Assembly: GCF_041381155.1 (NCBI RefSeq)
Contig: NC_091141.1
Span: forward strand, 23,580,828-23,644,827
Direction: 5' to 3'
Length of the DNA: 64,000 nt
Source: Argopecten irradians
Lineage: Eukaryota; Mollusca; Bivalvia; Pectinida; Pectinidae
This document shows positions 1-12,889 of the stretch, piece by piece. Made by a program: the position numbers and the translations under genes. Below the pieces are notes generated by a model. That model searched no databases. It was not told the DNA's origin and saw only the letters and a program-made list of their open reading frames with translations. Each line of letters opens with the position of its first letter. Position 1 is the first letter of the stretch.

Positions 1-1695
1 TAAAGACCACCTGCTTAATAAGGCTATAAAATTTCCAGGATTCCAAATTTTCAAATTTTCTGTGACCATAGTTTTATATATTGCCAGCCACAGCTAGACT
101 TATTCAAGGATGTGCAAGAGTTTTGTGTTTTAGAAATTAAGTAGACAGAGTTCTCAGATAAAAACCATCAACCTTCTGGTATGCACACACACATATAACT
201 AAGCCAAAGTAAATGCTAACTCAGATAGTCTATTATTATTATTATAATGTTAATTAAATTTCATACAATTCCTACCAGGTATTTGACAATGTGAAGTATA
301 TTCATAAATACATTCAAATGATAAAATTTGACATTAATTCTGTGAACAGCATGTACTTATTAGAGTTGAAAATAATTGATATCATTAACCTGATATATAT
401 ATATATATACATAAAGGACACTTATATGTATGGAAAGGGGGGCTTCTTAATAAAACAAATTGCAGTTCAAGGGAAATAACTCTTTGTAAGAGTATACCTA
501 CATATTCATTTTGGAGACCCTTTATACAGAAGTATCTTCAGACAGGGGATAATCAGCATATTTAAGTTAATTTCATAATTACATTAAATTTATAATTAGC
601 AATAAAATTGTGTTAAATTCTTTCAAACAGATGGTTCCAATCCCAACCATTCTTTTCCAAAATCGTCAGATGAAGGTAATGACTCTCAATTATCAATTCT
701 ATTTTTACTTGATAAAGTGTATCCACATGAAAATTTATTTTTTTGACCAGGGAAATGTGGCTAAATTTCCCATTCATTAGTCATACATACACTTAAACAT
801 TATTGAATATAGACATTACTAGCTAGTCTAATTTCATAAATATATCATATAAATGTACACATTACATTTCAAAAATAAAATTAGACACTATCAAATTCAG
901 CGGATTGGAGCATTTCATTGATTTACTAAAATCATGATGGCCAATGACCTACATCATGCTCTTTAGAACATTAATTATACAGAAAGCATCAGCACAATGT
1001 TAATCAAAAAAACTTTGCACAATAATTGCAGCTCCAGCAGAACAGCAGAAATAATATAACGTTGAAACTAGAACTACAAGCCAATAACTATAGCTGCTAA
1101 CTAATACACCCCTCCCCTCGCTGGTGACCCTTAATTCAGACTATTGCAACCAAATGTTCTATGTTAATCCATTAGTTCATTGTTTTCATGGTAAGTTGTT
1201 CTGAAGCATGTGATGAGTCAAATTATAGACATTCATATGTTCAATCAATCAAAAACTTTACAACAAAATTGACCAAAAAGATTATAAATTATTTTATTAT
1301 TTTAGAAAACCTGTGACCTGGTTACCATAGCAAGCAAAATGATGAGGAAAAAAAATGTGCATGTATGCCTACAATGGTCGCCAGCATTGCTGCCAGGGTT
1401 TCACCGAAATTAATCCCCCTGTAGTTTAGGAAGAGTTGGCCAGATAACTGACAGTAATTTCCTAATCAGTAAAGTGATAGCTATATATAGGGGGTTATTT
1501 TTATGCAGCATCATTTATGTCATATATCACAGGACATTGATATCATTACATAAATTTAATCTGTTAAAAAAACAAAAATTGTGTAAACTCATTGAAATTT
1601 TTTAATTCTGAAAGGGTCCATTTTTTCGTTTTAGGTGGAAATCATGTTTTTTTTTACCCACAAAAATAACTGCCTGAAAAGTATAATTTTATTAC
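1..1695. other. Intron of the KIF6-like gene, no exon seen
   Basis: AT-rich sequence that follows the donor of the fourth KIF6-like exon on the minus strand. The next exon should encode the LVDLAGSE segment of the motor, and I find no match to it here, so it probably lies beyond the left edge. A short TA microsatellite sits near 391-411. Nothing else is recognisable. Confidence 0.5.
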
Positions 1696-1701
1696 ACTCA
1701 C

Positions 1702-3783
1702 TTTATGATGACGTCAGAGTCTGGTTGTTTTGCCGACAGCTGGACAGTGAAGACTGCATGAGAACGTGAGGATCTGTCATGGACGGTTGTCGCGGCAACA
1801 CGTCGATTGGCTTGGCCTTGTAGTAATAAGTTCTGGGCTACATCTTCACTGGCTGCGTAATGTACAGAAAGATTACGTACGACCCAAACCCCACTCGCAC
1901 CCTCCAACACATTTACCTGTAAGGAAAATAAATAAAACATTTAAAAGGGAGGGGGGGGGGAATAACATCTCTCAATGCAACTTTGTGAACTTTAAATCCC
2001 TCAATTTGCTAAAAAGGTAAGGTGTAACCATTGCCATCATTTTATAATTCATTTGTGACAAAGTTACCTTTAGAACAATGGATTATGAACCTCATTTGAG
2101 ACAAAATTCCTATTAGTGAAAGGCATTATCTAGTTTGTGACAAAACCATGGAGGTTTGTATTATGAGGCATTATGAAATTTGTGTGTGACAAAATTATCC
2201 TAAAGATTAAGGCATTATGAAATTTGTGTGTGACAAAATTATCCTAAAGATTAAGGCATTATGAAATTTGTGTGTGACAAAAGTACTTTGAAAATCATCA
2301 GTGACAAAATTACCTTTGGAAAGGGTGTGACAACAGACTGAGTCCTTGCCCCAGGGTTAAGCAGATCGTATCCGACTTCCTTATAGATTTCCAGGTACGA
2401 TATATGGACACTGATTTCCTCATCTTGTCTTTTTTCCAGCTCCTTATAGATCATGGAGAGCGCCCTACAACATCCAAATACAAACAAGCCATATTTTTTT
2501 TTCATCTGGAGTGATCACAATTAAAATTAAATTCTCCATTTTAACTAATACAAAGTTGCTGTCTAAAAGATACTATGTTTAGTAGACTTATTGCCACAGA
2601 AAATCATAAAATTTTGCTTGCACTAGCTGTATTGAGTATCTTTTAGACAGTAATTTTGTGTTGGTGGGAATGGTGAATTAGTGCTAAAAGACTTAATCTA
2701 ATGGTAGGGCCAAGCGAATACAGTATATATCCCCTTAAAACAGATTGACTTTTACGATAAACAGTAATATTTTCCATACCTTGGTTGAAGGCCTCGTTGC
2801 GCGTAAGACTTGGACCCCCCCTCCACAGTGAAGGTTTTCCCTGTCCCTGTCTGTCCGTAGGCAAAAATTGTCCCATTGTAACCGTTCAGAAAACCTGCAA
2901 AAGGCAGAAAGAAAAAGATTTTTATAACATTTAAAGCTGTTGAATAAGAATGATTAATAACACGAACAGCCGAATGGAAGCAGTTTTATTTCTTTGGAAT
3001 AAGTTAGAATTAATGCTTTTAAAACACAGAACATAACTGTCATACTCATGATTATAACTGACTGTAGGAATATAAAATAATATTCTCTCTCAATACACCT
3101 CTTTTCATCTGTCAACAGCTAATTATAATGCCAAAGAATTTAGGCAAAGTTTCTAAACATACTTATCACAATTGATTTAGCTAAATGCCAATTTATATTA
3201 CACAAAGTAGTGCATTACAAATTATGTTTTGCTTGTAATATGAGCATCATTAAAATCTTAACACAAAATATTGTAAAATTTGACACTTTTCCGAACGCTT
3301 AATTTTAAGATTTGCAAAGATAGCATAAAACTAGTGCTGGTGCTATTTTCATAATACACATATATACTTTCAGACTTTTAGCTTCACAATTTATAGCTTC
3401 ATAAAATATTACGAGCAAGGGAAACTTTCTCGACCACGCAACATTTGCATAATAAGCAGAAATTTTCACATTTACAATTCACTATATAAAAAGTGTCAGT
3501 CAGTATCTACGTTATCATGTAATGAGATTTCTAGATAAAGACACATACCATCTACAATATCCTTTGCTGCCACATCAAACACCTCCTCCTGTGTGGCTGT
3601 ATTGTTGAAAATGTAATTAAACTTAAACTCATGACTAATCACAGCTCCTCGCGATTTATTGGTGGACGTGAAATCACGTAAGACTTCTGGGACACGTAAG
3701 TAAAGCGTTTCCTGGCTAACTTCAAACTCGGGATAATAATCCGGTGTCGGTTTGATACGACAGAACGTCTTTATCTGAGGCAT
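1702..3783 (-). CDS. KIF6: KIF6-like kinesin, N-terminal motor part (partial, 4 exons)
   Basis: Microtubule motor of the kinesin-6/9 type linked to cilia in animals (family knowledge). Minus-strand exons by GT-AG and phase: 3549-3783 (start codon at 3783), 2780-2894, 2314-2464 and 1702-1916. They join without a frame break into 238 residues, then the gene leaves the window. Visible motifs are the P-loop GQTGTGKT (residues 92-99), the [16 protein letters not shown] segment typical of KIF6 rather than KIF9, and switch I as HDRSSRSH (213-220), where the usual first Asn is His. Switch II (DLAGSE) and the stalk are missing because of the window edge, not a break. KIF9 is the main alternative; KIF6 fits better at the N-terminal FKFNYIF and in the third exon. 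A 44-bp tandem repeat abuts the donor of the third exon. Confidence 0.9.
2030..2320. repeat. 44-bp tandem repeat at a KIF6 exon donor
   Basis: Starts at 2167, 2211 and 2255 mark near-identical 44-bp units (core TGTGTGACAAAATTATCC). More diverged units extend left to about 2030. The last unit overlaps the 5' splice site of the third KIF6-like exon, which ends at 2314. Read on the minus strand, several units carry a copy of the AAAGGTAA donor-like string. Confidence 0.8.
2550..2659. repeat. Short hairpin element (MITE-like) in a KIF6 intron
   Basis: Arms of about 24 bp at 2550-2573 and 2636-2659 are inverted copies. The inner 15 bp (CTGTCTAAAAGATAC and its complement) are perfect and the spacer is about 60 bp. 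It has no coding content. Its origin as a small non-autonomous DNA transposon is inferred from the structure alone. Confidence 0.6.
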
Positions 3784-3810
3784 TCTGATGTTTTAGTTGT
3801 TACCAACAGT

Positions 3811-3822
3811 CTGATTGGTCAG
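3811..3822 (-). promoter_or_regulatory. KIF6: Possible CCAAT box upstream of KIF6-like start
   Basis: On the minus strand GACCAATCAG lies about 30 bp upstream of the start codon at 3783. A TTTCAG acceptor-like string near 3865-3870 leaves open that this stretch is a 5' UTR exon rather than a promoter. Confidence 0.25.
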
Positions 3823-4747
3823 CAGTTCTCGTGTCAAAGGTCATCCTTGTCTCGTTTTAACCCCTGAAACATATCAAAATGAGAATAATTATAAAACAAG
3901 AGGCAGTGTGATTTTAAATGATCAACAAATACCAGGCGAATATTGAGCGAATGAGTAAAATGAACTTAATGACATATATACACTATAACTTGTCAAAACC
4001 AGCCCTTGTCTTATCTGGAACCTTGTGTATTCCAGCATAATTGTATGGTACTTTTCCTTCTTATTCATTACATATGTAAGTAATTTAAACCTGTATAATG
4101 TGCAAACCTGGATATATCGGCCAAATATGCTGGTCCAAGTGACATCTGGTTTAGACAAGTTACATTGTATCAATACTGTCATGTTTTATGGCTGTGGAAA
4201 TTCTGAGTTCCTGAGAAAAACCAAAACTATACCCATGAAAAGTATGTAGCAAATGCACCAGACCCATGGCTCCATACAAATGTATATGGACAGATCATAC
4301 CATAACTATAACAACCCAGAGGTAGGGAAAAAATTGTAAAACGTCGGACACTTTATGATTACAGATCCTTAGTTTCACCATCCCACTACCCTGTATTATA
4401 GAGTTTGAAAGATGGTGGTAGAATGACATGTGACACTTTAACTTATTAGCCAATGGAGTTCAGAGTAGATTAGAATTATGTAAACTGTCAGACACCTTAA
4501 CCATGCACTCATCCTCTCAGGCAAAAAAGGTGAATAATGTATAACTTGTTATCCTTGTGTGTAAAAAGTTTTAAAAAAATAATCGATTTTAGAATTAATT
4601 TCTTAGTTAAATGGGTACAAAAAATTGTATCAATTTTTCAATATTTTGTGGATCAAATTTTTGCGACCACAGCAATAATGTCCCCTGGTATTGTGACATA
4701 TATCTTCCCGCAAAAACAACAGTAATATATATATGTACACCATTTAA

Positions 4748-4800
4748 GCTGTGCCCTGATGACGGCCTGCCTTTAAGGCCGAAACATGTCGGCAACCAGC
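4748..4800 (+). ncRNA. Hammerhead-ribozyme-like motif
   Basis: CTGATGA (4756-4762), a 5-bp stem II (4764-4768 with 4776-4780), GAAA (4781-4784), a minimal stem III in ACATGT and a GTC triplet ending at 4790 occur in hammerhead order. Stem I pairs 4748-4755 with 4791-4800 as two 4-bp helices with a 2-nt bulge. The flaw is an unpaired C at 4763 between CTGATGA and stem II, which may abolish cleavage. Similar CTGATGA...GGCCGAAAC tracts recur near the ends of retroelements, so this may be a retroelement relic. No protein is implied. Confidence 0.4.
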
Positions 4801-7800
4801 AGCACCAGATGAACCTAAAATATACTATTTAGTACCTGGCTCAGGAGTTGCATCTCTTTCTTTTTCGATGATCCTACTATGTTTTTAAGAGGGCTCTGTA
4901 TTCATTAGGATCCTCCTGAAGACCAGAAGATGAACCACAACACACATGAACTTACTGCAGGACATTGGTTCTTAAGAATTTCTCCTTCTGGAGTTTTTCG
5001 TTTTGTTCACCAACAGTAATATATATGTTCGTAACATAATTATCAGACACCTTAACCACTTGGCTGGGACTGTCCCTGTTAACAATCAGTAAAAATGTAA
5101 TTATACAAATGTAAAACAGCTATCATGATCATACTCACTTCAGGTATTTCACAGTTGTGTTAAAATCCCTATATGGATACTTTACAGAACCAAGTAAATG
5201 ACCTAAAAGTCCTTGTATATAACTGTAACCAGGGACATTTACATGTAAACTGTTAGAGAAATAAGAAACAGCACACATAGTATTTCACCTGCTTTGTGTG
5301 AACTCGTCTGAAACCCATAAAATTGTCCGACAATACAACAGACCTCTGTTTTACCAGCAATGTGGTTTTTAAACAATTTTTAAAACAACAAAAACAGTTT
5401 TGATTTTAGACAATGGTTAATTGTTAAACACAAATTATATAGTTTACCTATATAAAGGTAGGTATATTGTAAGGTAGGTATATTGTAAGACATTCCTGTA
5501 TATATCCCCCATCCACGGTAATATTTTTGGTAAGGTATAAATTATCAATCTATCACAGGAAACACACAAACTTTAAGATTTTAATAACATATACAAAATG
5601 ACTAAAAAACGGAAGGAAACTCAATGTTTAAAAATGTATTTAAATGGGTGCGGGAGAAGATAATCAAGTACAGTACAAACAAATTATCTTAAATTTACGT
5701 AAATATACATTCAAATGTGTGTAATTCACAAAAGTGAGGTACAATGTCGTAAATGTAATATATACATAATCAACTGGTAATCGTAAGATCAGAACTCACA
5801 AACTCAAGAGTACCATTCTGGTCTATGCAGAATTAAATCTCTATTCCTTCTGTGAAAACACAATTGAATTTGAATTTGATATTTAACATTTAAACATTAA
5901 AGTGGAAATTCAACAGTATTATGTGTTATGCTGTTGGTTTTTCTTTGTTCCAATTAAATTGCTTCCTTATCTAATGAGCTTGTTTTGTTTGTTTCATACT
6001 TGTTTAATTAAGGAATGAAACATATTTTAATTAACAATTTGTATTTCTCTAAATGTTATTTCTCTAAATGTTGTTGAGAATAAAATAGAGGCGTACAATA
6101 TAAGTTTAGATACACTTAATTTTAAAGTTGCAATCCTGGTTTATGATTGAATTTTCTCCCACGTACACAGAGGTCAAGGCCATGTTCTATAATATGAAAT
6201 GTGTACCGTCCTTGTAAAAGGTATTAAAGCATTCAAAGCAGATAAATGTGTTGTGTCAGATCTCTTTGTTGTAAATTAACTAGCCGTGCAATCTTTATAA
6301 TGATAATCTGATTATAACTGCTGTTATAGCTAACCATACAATGGTGAAGATTTAGGTAAGAGAAACAATTGTAATCTTTCAATATAGTTCCTTTTTATAC
6401 TATGCAATATGATATATTGGTGATTTCAATCCCAATTATACTTATTTTAATGCGACATTTATGTATTTTACCCAATATATTAAAGAATGAAGCCGGGTGG
6501 GACATCTGGAGAAATGTCTAAGAAATCCCATGTCATCCCGTTACAATACCGTACATTCCATCTTCATGTGTTATCTTACCTTCACTTGTCTTCAGGATAT
6601 CACAGTATTTATTAGAACTTAATCATCCTACATTTTATCCTAGGATCCTAATTAAGATATCCCACTTTAATCATTCGCAAACCTCCAACATAACTTATAA
6701 TTTCCAACCCAATGCTATCCTTATCAATATAACGGTATTCGATAACAGAATTATTCAACTAAGTCACAGCATTGAATATTTCACTAATATCCATTATCCA
6801 ATAGATACTGTATTTTAATTAACATGATATATATATATATATTATTTTCACATACCATTTAGAATTGTACTGATTAATTGCAATACATATTGATTACTAT
6901 ATACAATTGATCCCTACACAGCTTCAGATATTGGGTTTATGTGCTTGTGTGTGAAGCTGACCTCATGCAGTATGTCTTGAATTCAGCGTTTTAACAGAAA
7001 CAATATCGATCTCAACAGTGAAGAGGTATAAAATCGTTTGTAGACATGTACAACATGCCTTATTTCTAAGTTTTTGCTCAAGGTGTACCTCCTTTGTAGA
7101 AAACCATTCATCTCTTGAAATTTTTCCTTATGATGTTTTTCTTATGAAAAAAGTAACAATTAATACAAGTAATATTAAAGGTGATCATGCAAGATAGTAA
7201 AGTTTCTATCAATACAGGGGTTATAAAACATGTTAGTGATGATCATGACTTCAAAACACTTTCAGAATTTTGAACATGCAGAAAGCAATCTTATAAGGAT
7301 GAGTGATGTATATTTTATTTGGCAACTGACATGCATACAAAAAGCAAATTATTTAATTTACAAGTAACTGGCCATGAATTACAAGTTTTAAGTTACCGTC
7401 AATAAGAAATCTGATTAAATCTCTCACTTATCTGTTAGCCATTTAATACAAGATTACTTCATGTACACAAAACCAAAATCTGACTGTATCTTTGTATAGT
7501 ATAATCAATCATTGGATCATTTGATTGTACAGGCTTAAATCTATCAGACCGAATGACAGACACTCGAGTTTCTTTAAGCGTTTGTGTACATTTGGTTTAC
7601 CTAGTAAGTTTTAAAAGTCTAGCATGAAGACTTGAAGACAATGACGGACACAGCAAAATCTATGCAGAAAACGATAACACAGTGCTGGAGACTCAAAAAT
7701 GCCTCATTTATCATGGATATATACGTTTCTACTGAAATTCACAAATTTCTTTGCCTCAATCTTATAATATATTCAATAAAATTTGTATGCATTGAACCAT

Positions 7801-8946
7801 AAACTATATACCTTCGAAACCTTTAACATGATTCCATTAAAAGACCCCGGCCCCCTCCCTGCACGGTCAAAATTGTCAACCAGTTAATATATAAGGCACA
7901 GGTAACTTTATGATTATATAATTATAACCTACCTTTTTTATATAACAGTTCTTATAATTCAGCAAAGTTGCTGCGCATCAAACAACAAAGTAGTCCTGTC
8001 ACATGTAGCATTTCCATTAACTCAAGTACTACTGTTTTACTATTTTCATAAATATTACTTCTCCTTTGTGTCCGTTAGTTGTGGTGCTTTTGGTACAGTA
8101 CCCCAACGGGGAATGCATCTGGTCATAAAACTGACACTTGTAGTATGACAAGTCTGATTTGTTTTTATAAATCCTCCGATAATGTACATGTACACAAGAT
8201 AAATTTTACATGATTTCTTAAGTGTTTGGTCTATACAAGACACTCAAGAGAGCAAATTTATGACCATTCTGTTGTCTAGAGCTACTCAAATAATCAATGG
8301 TTTCCATGTATAAAATTCTTGATACGAGTGATTGTGTATATAACATGTAGAATTGATTTATTAAGTGCCTTCATTTCTAAATTCAATTTTAGCTAACTAC
8401 AATTATGTTATAGGCATCTTCTAAACATATGTATGTAGACAGAGGGAGGTGATAAGAGTATGTTTAATACCTAATAAATACTAAGATTCCATCCTTGCAT
8501 GAGCAGGAGACTGATAAATCTGTTTGTGATACAAAGACGTCCAAGCCTTATACAAGATAAAACTTTTATCATGGTCAACAAGAGTATATAACATACAAAA
8601 TCACTTCAGGAACTGAACCCAGTTTAGAAGTTTATTAACTTTCAGGGTTAGAGTTAAATTGAATCAACTGATAAGCCTTTGGTTCAATATTATCTATCAA
8701 AAGTTGCAATTTATGACATTATTCCTTGATCAGAAATGAGTAAGTGATAGCAGATCGAAACACATATATACATAGAAATTGGCAACTCCTCCAATATTAC
8801 GTTCGGCAGGTTCTGGCCAGCGCTAAATCTGGAACCCTCAGTACTATTTAATGATCTAAGCAAAATTGGATTCAATTACCCCGATTCATTTGATTGAACA
8901 CTCAACAGTCACTTTGATTAAATACAAGTGTGTACAGCATACAAGC

Positions 8947-9032
8947 TAATTAAAATTTGATTTTCATTATCTACTCCGTAAACTCCCATATATGGAGTTT
9001 ATTGAGTAGATAATGAACATTGAATTTTAATT
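8947..9032. repeat. 86-bp hairpin element (MITE-like)
   Basis: Two arms of about 40 bp are inverted copies with few mismatches, around a centre near CCATATATGG. The arms contain ATTATCTACTC and its complement and end in CTAATTAAAA / TTTTAATTAG. No coding content and no clear target-site duplication. Confidence 0.65.
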
Positions 9033-10189
9033 AGATTGATACAGCAAGTAGGTAAGAACTTCAAATAGCTCTAGATAGGCAGGACTGATGGGATTCACTT
9101 CTCAAACCATCTGAACTCTGACAGACAGATCTATAGGCAAGAGGGTCCACAAATGGACTCTTTAAAATCCAATTAGGCCAGCTGTCTTAAATCCCAAACC
9201 CTAAGATATGAACTCAGGACATCTCTCTTCAGACTGATCTATCTAAAATAGAATCATTGAACTTCGGACAATTAACAAGATTGGTTCCAAAATTAATCTG
9301 GGTCGATCACTCTGAACACTCAATACTTTTATAGGCAAGTTCAGGGTGTAAAACCCAAACAACCCTAAGTAAAATTATAAGTGTTTACAAGTCTCCAGCC
9401 TAGCCTGACAATTTACATTTTCTGCTTTCCAAAAGCCCCTGACAAAGACTTTGATAAAGGAGCTTCATGTAACTGTATGTGGAAGTGCAGCAGAATTGGA
9501 ATTAAGTAAATCAGTGATATGAATGTTTTTGCCTACTTGCTCAGTTTCAGACGACTTTTTGAAATCCCATTGTTGCAATTATTCAGTCTCCATTATCACA
9601 ATTGTATATGCCTGGTAACAAAACAATAGTAAGTCAATCCAATATGGAACTTAGTTGCATTTGTGTCTTCTGCAGATAAGCATCCACCTGATGGAGATTC
9701 GAACCACAGGTGTGCTTGGAGCATGCACATCCTACATGCAAAATTGACCATGTGCAAAAGTGCTCAGTCAGCTCAAAAACAATTATGAGATATAATGCTA
9801 CATATTTTGAATGAAAACGTGAAATTTTCATCAAAACATGAGGACGAATGGATGCGAGTACCAAAAGCTGCGACAATGAATTTTTGAAAGATCACTGCCG
9901 TGGCAATTATCTTGGATGACATTCACAATTTTTTTTTTTTTCGATTCGTAAGATTTGTCATTCAATTTTCAATGTGTACACTAATTTTGTGACCAGGTAT
10001 GCCACTTTTGTTTACATTTGTCCTCGATAAATCTATACATGTTGTCAGATTTGGCTATTATACATACATATATATATATTGGTATATAGTGAATCATGCT
10101 ACAGGACCTGACAAAGATATAGCCAGAAAACATCAGACCGTTCCTATGGCAACATAAACAAGCTTAATAGCCTACTTCTACTTCATGAA

Positions 10190-11005
10190 CATGTAACAGG
10201 AGAGGAGAAAATGTAGCTACCAGACCGGGATTCGAACCTGGGACCTCTGAACACTAGCCATGCAAGGCTCTACCGCTGAGCTACCTCGTCACCATGCAAT
10301 GATCAACCCAGTCCATTAATCCTGCTACACTCCTCCCTCCCTTTTTAAAGTCTTTTGCACTCAAAGGTATATATACAAGGCCCAAAGTTTGTAATAGGAG
10401 AGGAGAAAATGTAGCGCCCAGAAAAGGATTCGAACCTGGAATCTCTGAATACTATAGCCAAAGGCTCTACCGTTGAGCTACCTGCAATATGTTGAATTCA
10501 AAATGGTCACCAATGATCAACCCAGTCCATTAGTAATCCTGCTACACTCCTCATTCCTTTTCAAAGTCTTTGCACTCAAAGATTTACAAGACCCCTTTAC
10601 AACCATTGTGGCTATTTAAGTTGGGCGCCAGGTTTGTAACAGGAGAGGAGAAAATGTAGCAATCAGACCCGGTTTCGAACCCAGAACCTCTCAACACTAG
10701 CCAATGGCTCTACTGCTGAGCTACTTCACCCACTTGGTCACTGATGATCGCGACCAATGCAGTCCAATTCTGCTACACTCCTCCCTCCTTTTTCAAAGTC
10801 TTCACACTCGAAGATATACAAGACCTCTTTACCACCATTGTGGACATCTTAGTTGGGCGCCCAATTTGTAACAGGAGAGGAGAAAATGATGTGCCAAGAC
10901 CGAGGTTTAATAAATTGAACCAGGGACCTCTGAACACTATAGCCGAAATGCTCTACCGCTGAGCTACTTGGTCACTGATGATCGTCTCAGTCCAATCCCG
11001 CTACA
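10190..11005 (-). repeat. Tandem array of four tRNA-derived repeat units
   Basis: Four units about 200-245 bp apart each start on the plus strand with AGGAGAGGAGAAAATG (near 10198, 10396, 10640 and 10874). On the minus strand each holds a tRNA-like block. In the first (10221-10292) the A box reads TAGCTCAGCGGTAGAGC and the B box GGTTCGAATCC, both near consensus for RNA polymerase III. The anticodon arm and acceptor stem do not fold, so these are not working tRNA genes. A fifth head sequence appears alone near 12321. SINE-like or satellite units are the best reading. Confidence 0.75.
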
Positions 11006-12300
11006 AACATATACAGTAGTTGGAGTACTGGGACCCAACCAGTAGTTGTGACGTAACAGTAGTCATATTGTTTGCATATTCTACTGTGCATCCAGAATGT
11101 GTTGCCAAATGTCTGGAGACGAATATACTTCATGATGGTGTTGTTTTGTTTATGTGGCAATAATGTGTTTCATGAGATACAAATAATTAAGTTTTTCCCA
11201 AATAACGACAACTGGTAGGCTTACACTAAGCCATTTTTTTTCCAAAAAAAACCCAGAAGCAGACGCCTGTGCAATGGTCTCGCTCACAGGTGGTAGGCTA
11301 GTTCCTGTAACTCAGTCAGAAATAAAATTTTGAAAATTAGGCCAATATAAAAATGTCCTTAGCATTAAAGATAAGGACATGTGTATTGGACGAACTTTGA
11401 TATCTTTATTTCTGAGTCACATGAACTCGTCTACTGTCCCAGTCTGTGCCAAAAGTCATGAAAGTCGACCGAGTTCATGACAAAAAAGTTCTCATAACTT
11501 CCAAAGAGTATAATGTTTTCTAAATGTCTTTCTCTGTGTTTACTTACTTGTCACTTCACATCAAGATTGTTTGAATAAATCCCATTAGGCGAAATGCTCG
11601 TTTAGTGAAGGTTCAACGGTCCCAGCATGTTTACCATGCCCGCCATACTTGTTGCCACGGGTTAGCTAATTTTAGAATGAAACAGATATTACGAAACGAA
11701 TGCATTATTGAATATACATTGAACATCAACAACATTCTAGTTTCCTCTTATGTGATCAAAATTTAATAATAATATATTTTATATTGATTTTCTGATTTTG
11801 GTGGAAACTCGTGATTTACACTTGTTGTGTATCTTTTCACATTCGTGATAAGGAATTTGTAATATGCACACCACCAACCACCTGCAAAAAGAAAGATGGC
11901 CGACATGTAAACAATTTTTGCTGGCAAGGTAACAGGAAAAAGAAAATCAGGATGAATATCACATTTTTTTGTCGTTTCAGTAGGGCAATGCTATGAGAAA
12001 TGATACACACTTGAAAGCAAATACTTTTTCATGAAATTTATCTAACAAATTGGGGAAAGTTAGTTTTAAAAATACCATTATACAATATTTATGCAGGAAG
12101 TCCTTTGGTAAAATCACCAGATAAGAAAGAGTTACGTCCCCTGGTAATTGCCTTCACAAACATATTTATGTACAACATGTACTGATTTGGCCAAATTTAC
12201 TTGTATGTGATTATATTTCTCAATACTCATGTGAGAGAGAAGTTCAAGGAGCTTGAATTCTATACGGATTACTCGATCATACAATATATATATATATGTA
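11006..12300. other. Intergenic, no feature recognised
   Basis: No gene, tRNA-like block or clear repeat seen. Short open frames here show no family features. Confidence 0.4.
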
Positions 12301-12468
12301 CAATACAAATGATTATCTGATAGGAGAGGAGAAAATGTACTGTACTATTACTTTTATAGTAGCTCAGGCAGACTTGGACATAATGGCAGATACATATCTC
12401 TCTGATAACATATACTCGGACATTATGTCAGCTAGCTATCTCTCGCTAAATTTATATGTACATGTAAC

Positions 12469-12865
12469 AGGAAGCAGGATTTACATTAAATTTAAAACCA
12501 GCTGCCTCTGCCAGGGATCGAACTCGGATTCCTCTGGATTACTAGTTTGACGCTCAACAAATGAAGCTAAAGAAAAGTTCTCTCTAGCGGAGCAATATAC
12601 TGAGGCTAGTATCGACCAGGGTTACATACTCCCCCTTCAGGAATCAACTTGTCCTCAAGTTTTTCAGGGGACACAACAATGCCTTTGAAGGTATCGTTCA
12701 GTATCATTCTTGAGTTCCTACATGGGCGCCAATGTAACAGGGTACAGGATTTACATTAAATTTAATACAGGGATCGAACTCGGGACCTCTGGATATTATG
12801 ATAACTAGTCTGATGCTCAACCGATCGAGGTAAAGAGCGATATATTGCGGATATTATTGACCAGA
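12469..12865 (-). repeat. Two tRNA-Lys-like repeat copies
   Basis: Two direct copies (about 12469-12605 and 12730-12865) start with AACAGG...CAGGATTTACATT. On the minus strand they hold a tRNA-like block. The second has TCGATCGGTTGAGCATCAGACT split over A box and anticodon stem, and both have GAGTTCGATCC as B box. Similarity to a tRNA-Lys-type head is by eye. The copies are degenerate and no functional fold is seen. Confidence 0.6.
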
Positions 12866-12889
12866 GTTACATACAGCACTAGTGGCTTG

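Larger units (their letters stand above)
3784..10189. other. Intergenic, AT-rich, no gene recognised
   Basis: Between the KIF6-like start and the tRNA-like repeat field. Only short open frames without family resemblance occur. Notable items are the hammerhead-like motif at 4748-4800, a small tandem duplication near 5455-5490 (TAAGGTAGGTATATTG) and the hairpin at 8947-9032. The rest shows nothing I can name. Confidence 0.5.

Noticed and set aside
10221..10975. Functional tRNA genes
   Set aside because: A and B boxes are good, but anticodon and acceptor stems do not pair, and the units are tandem repeats.
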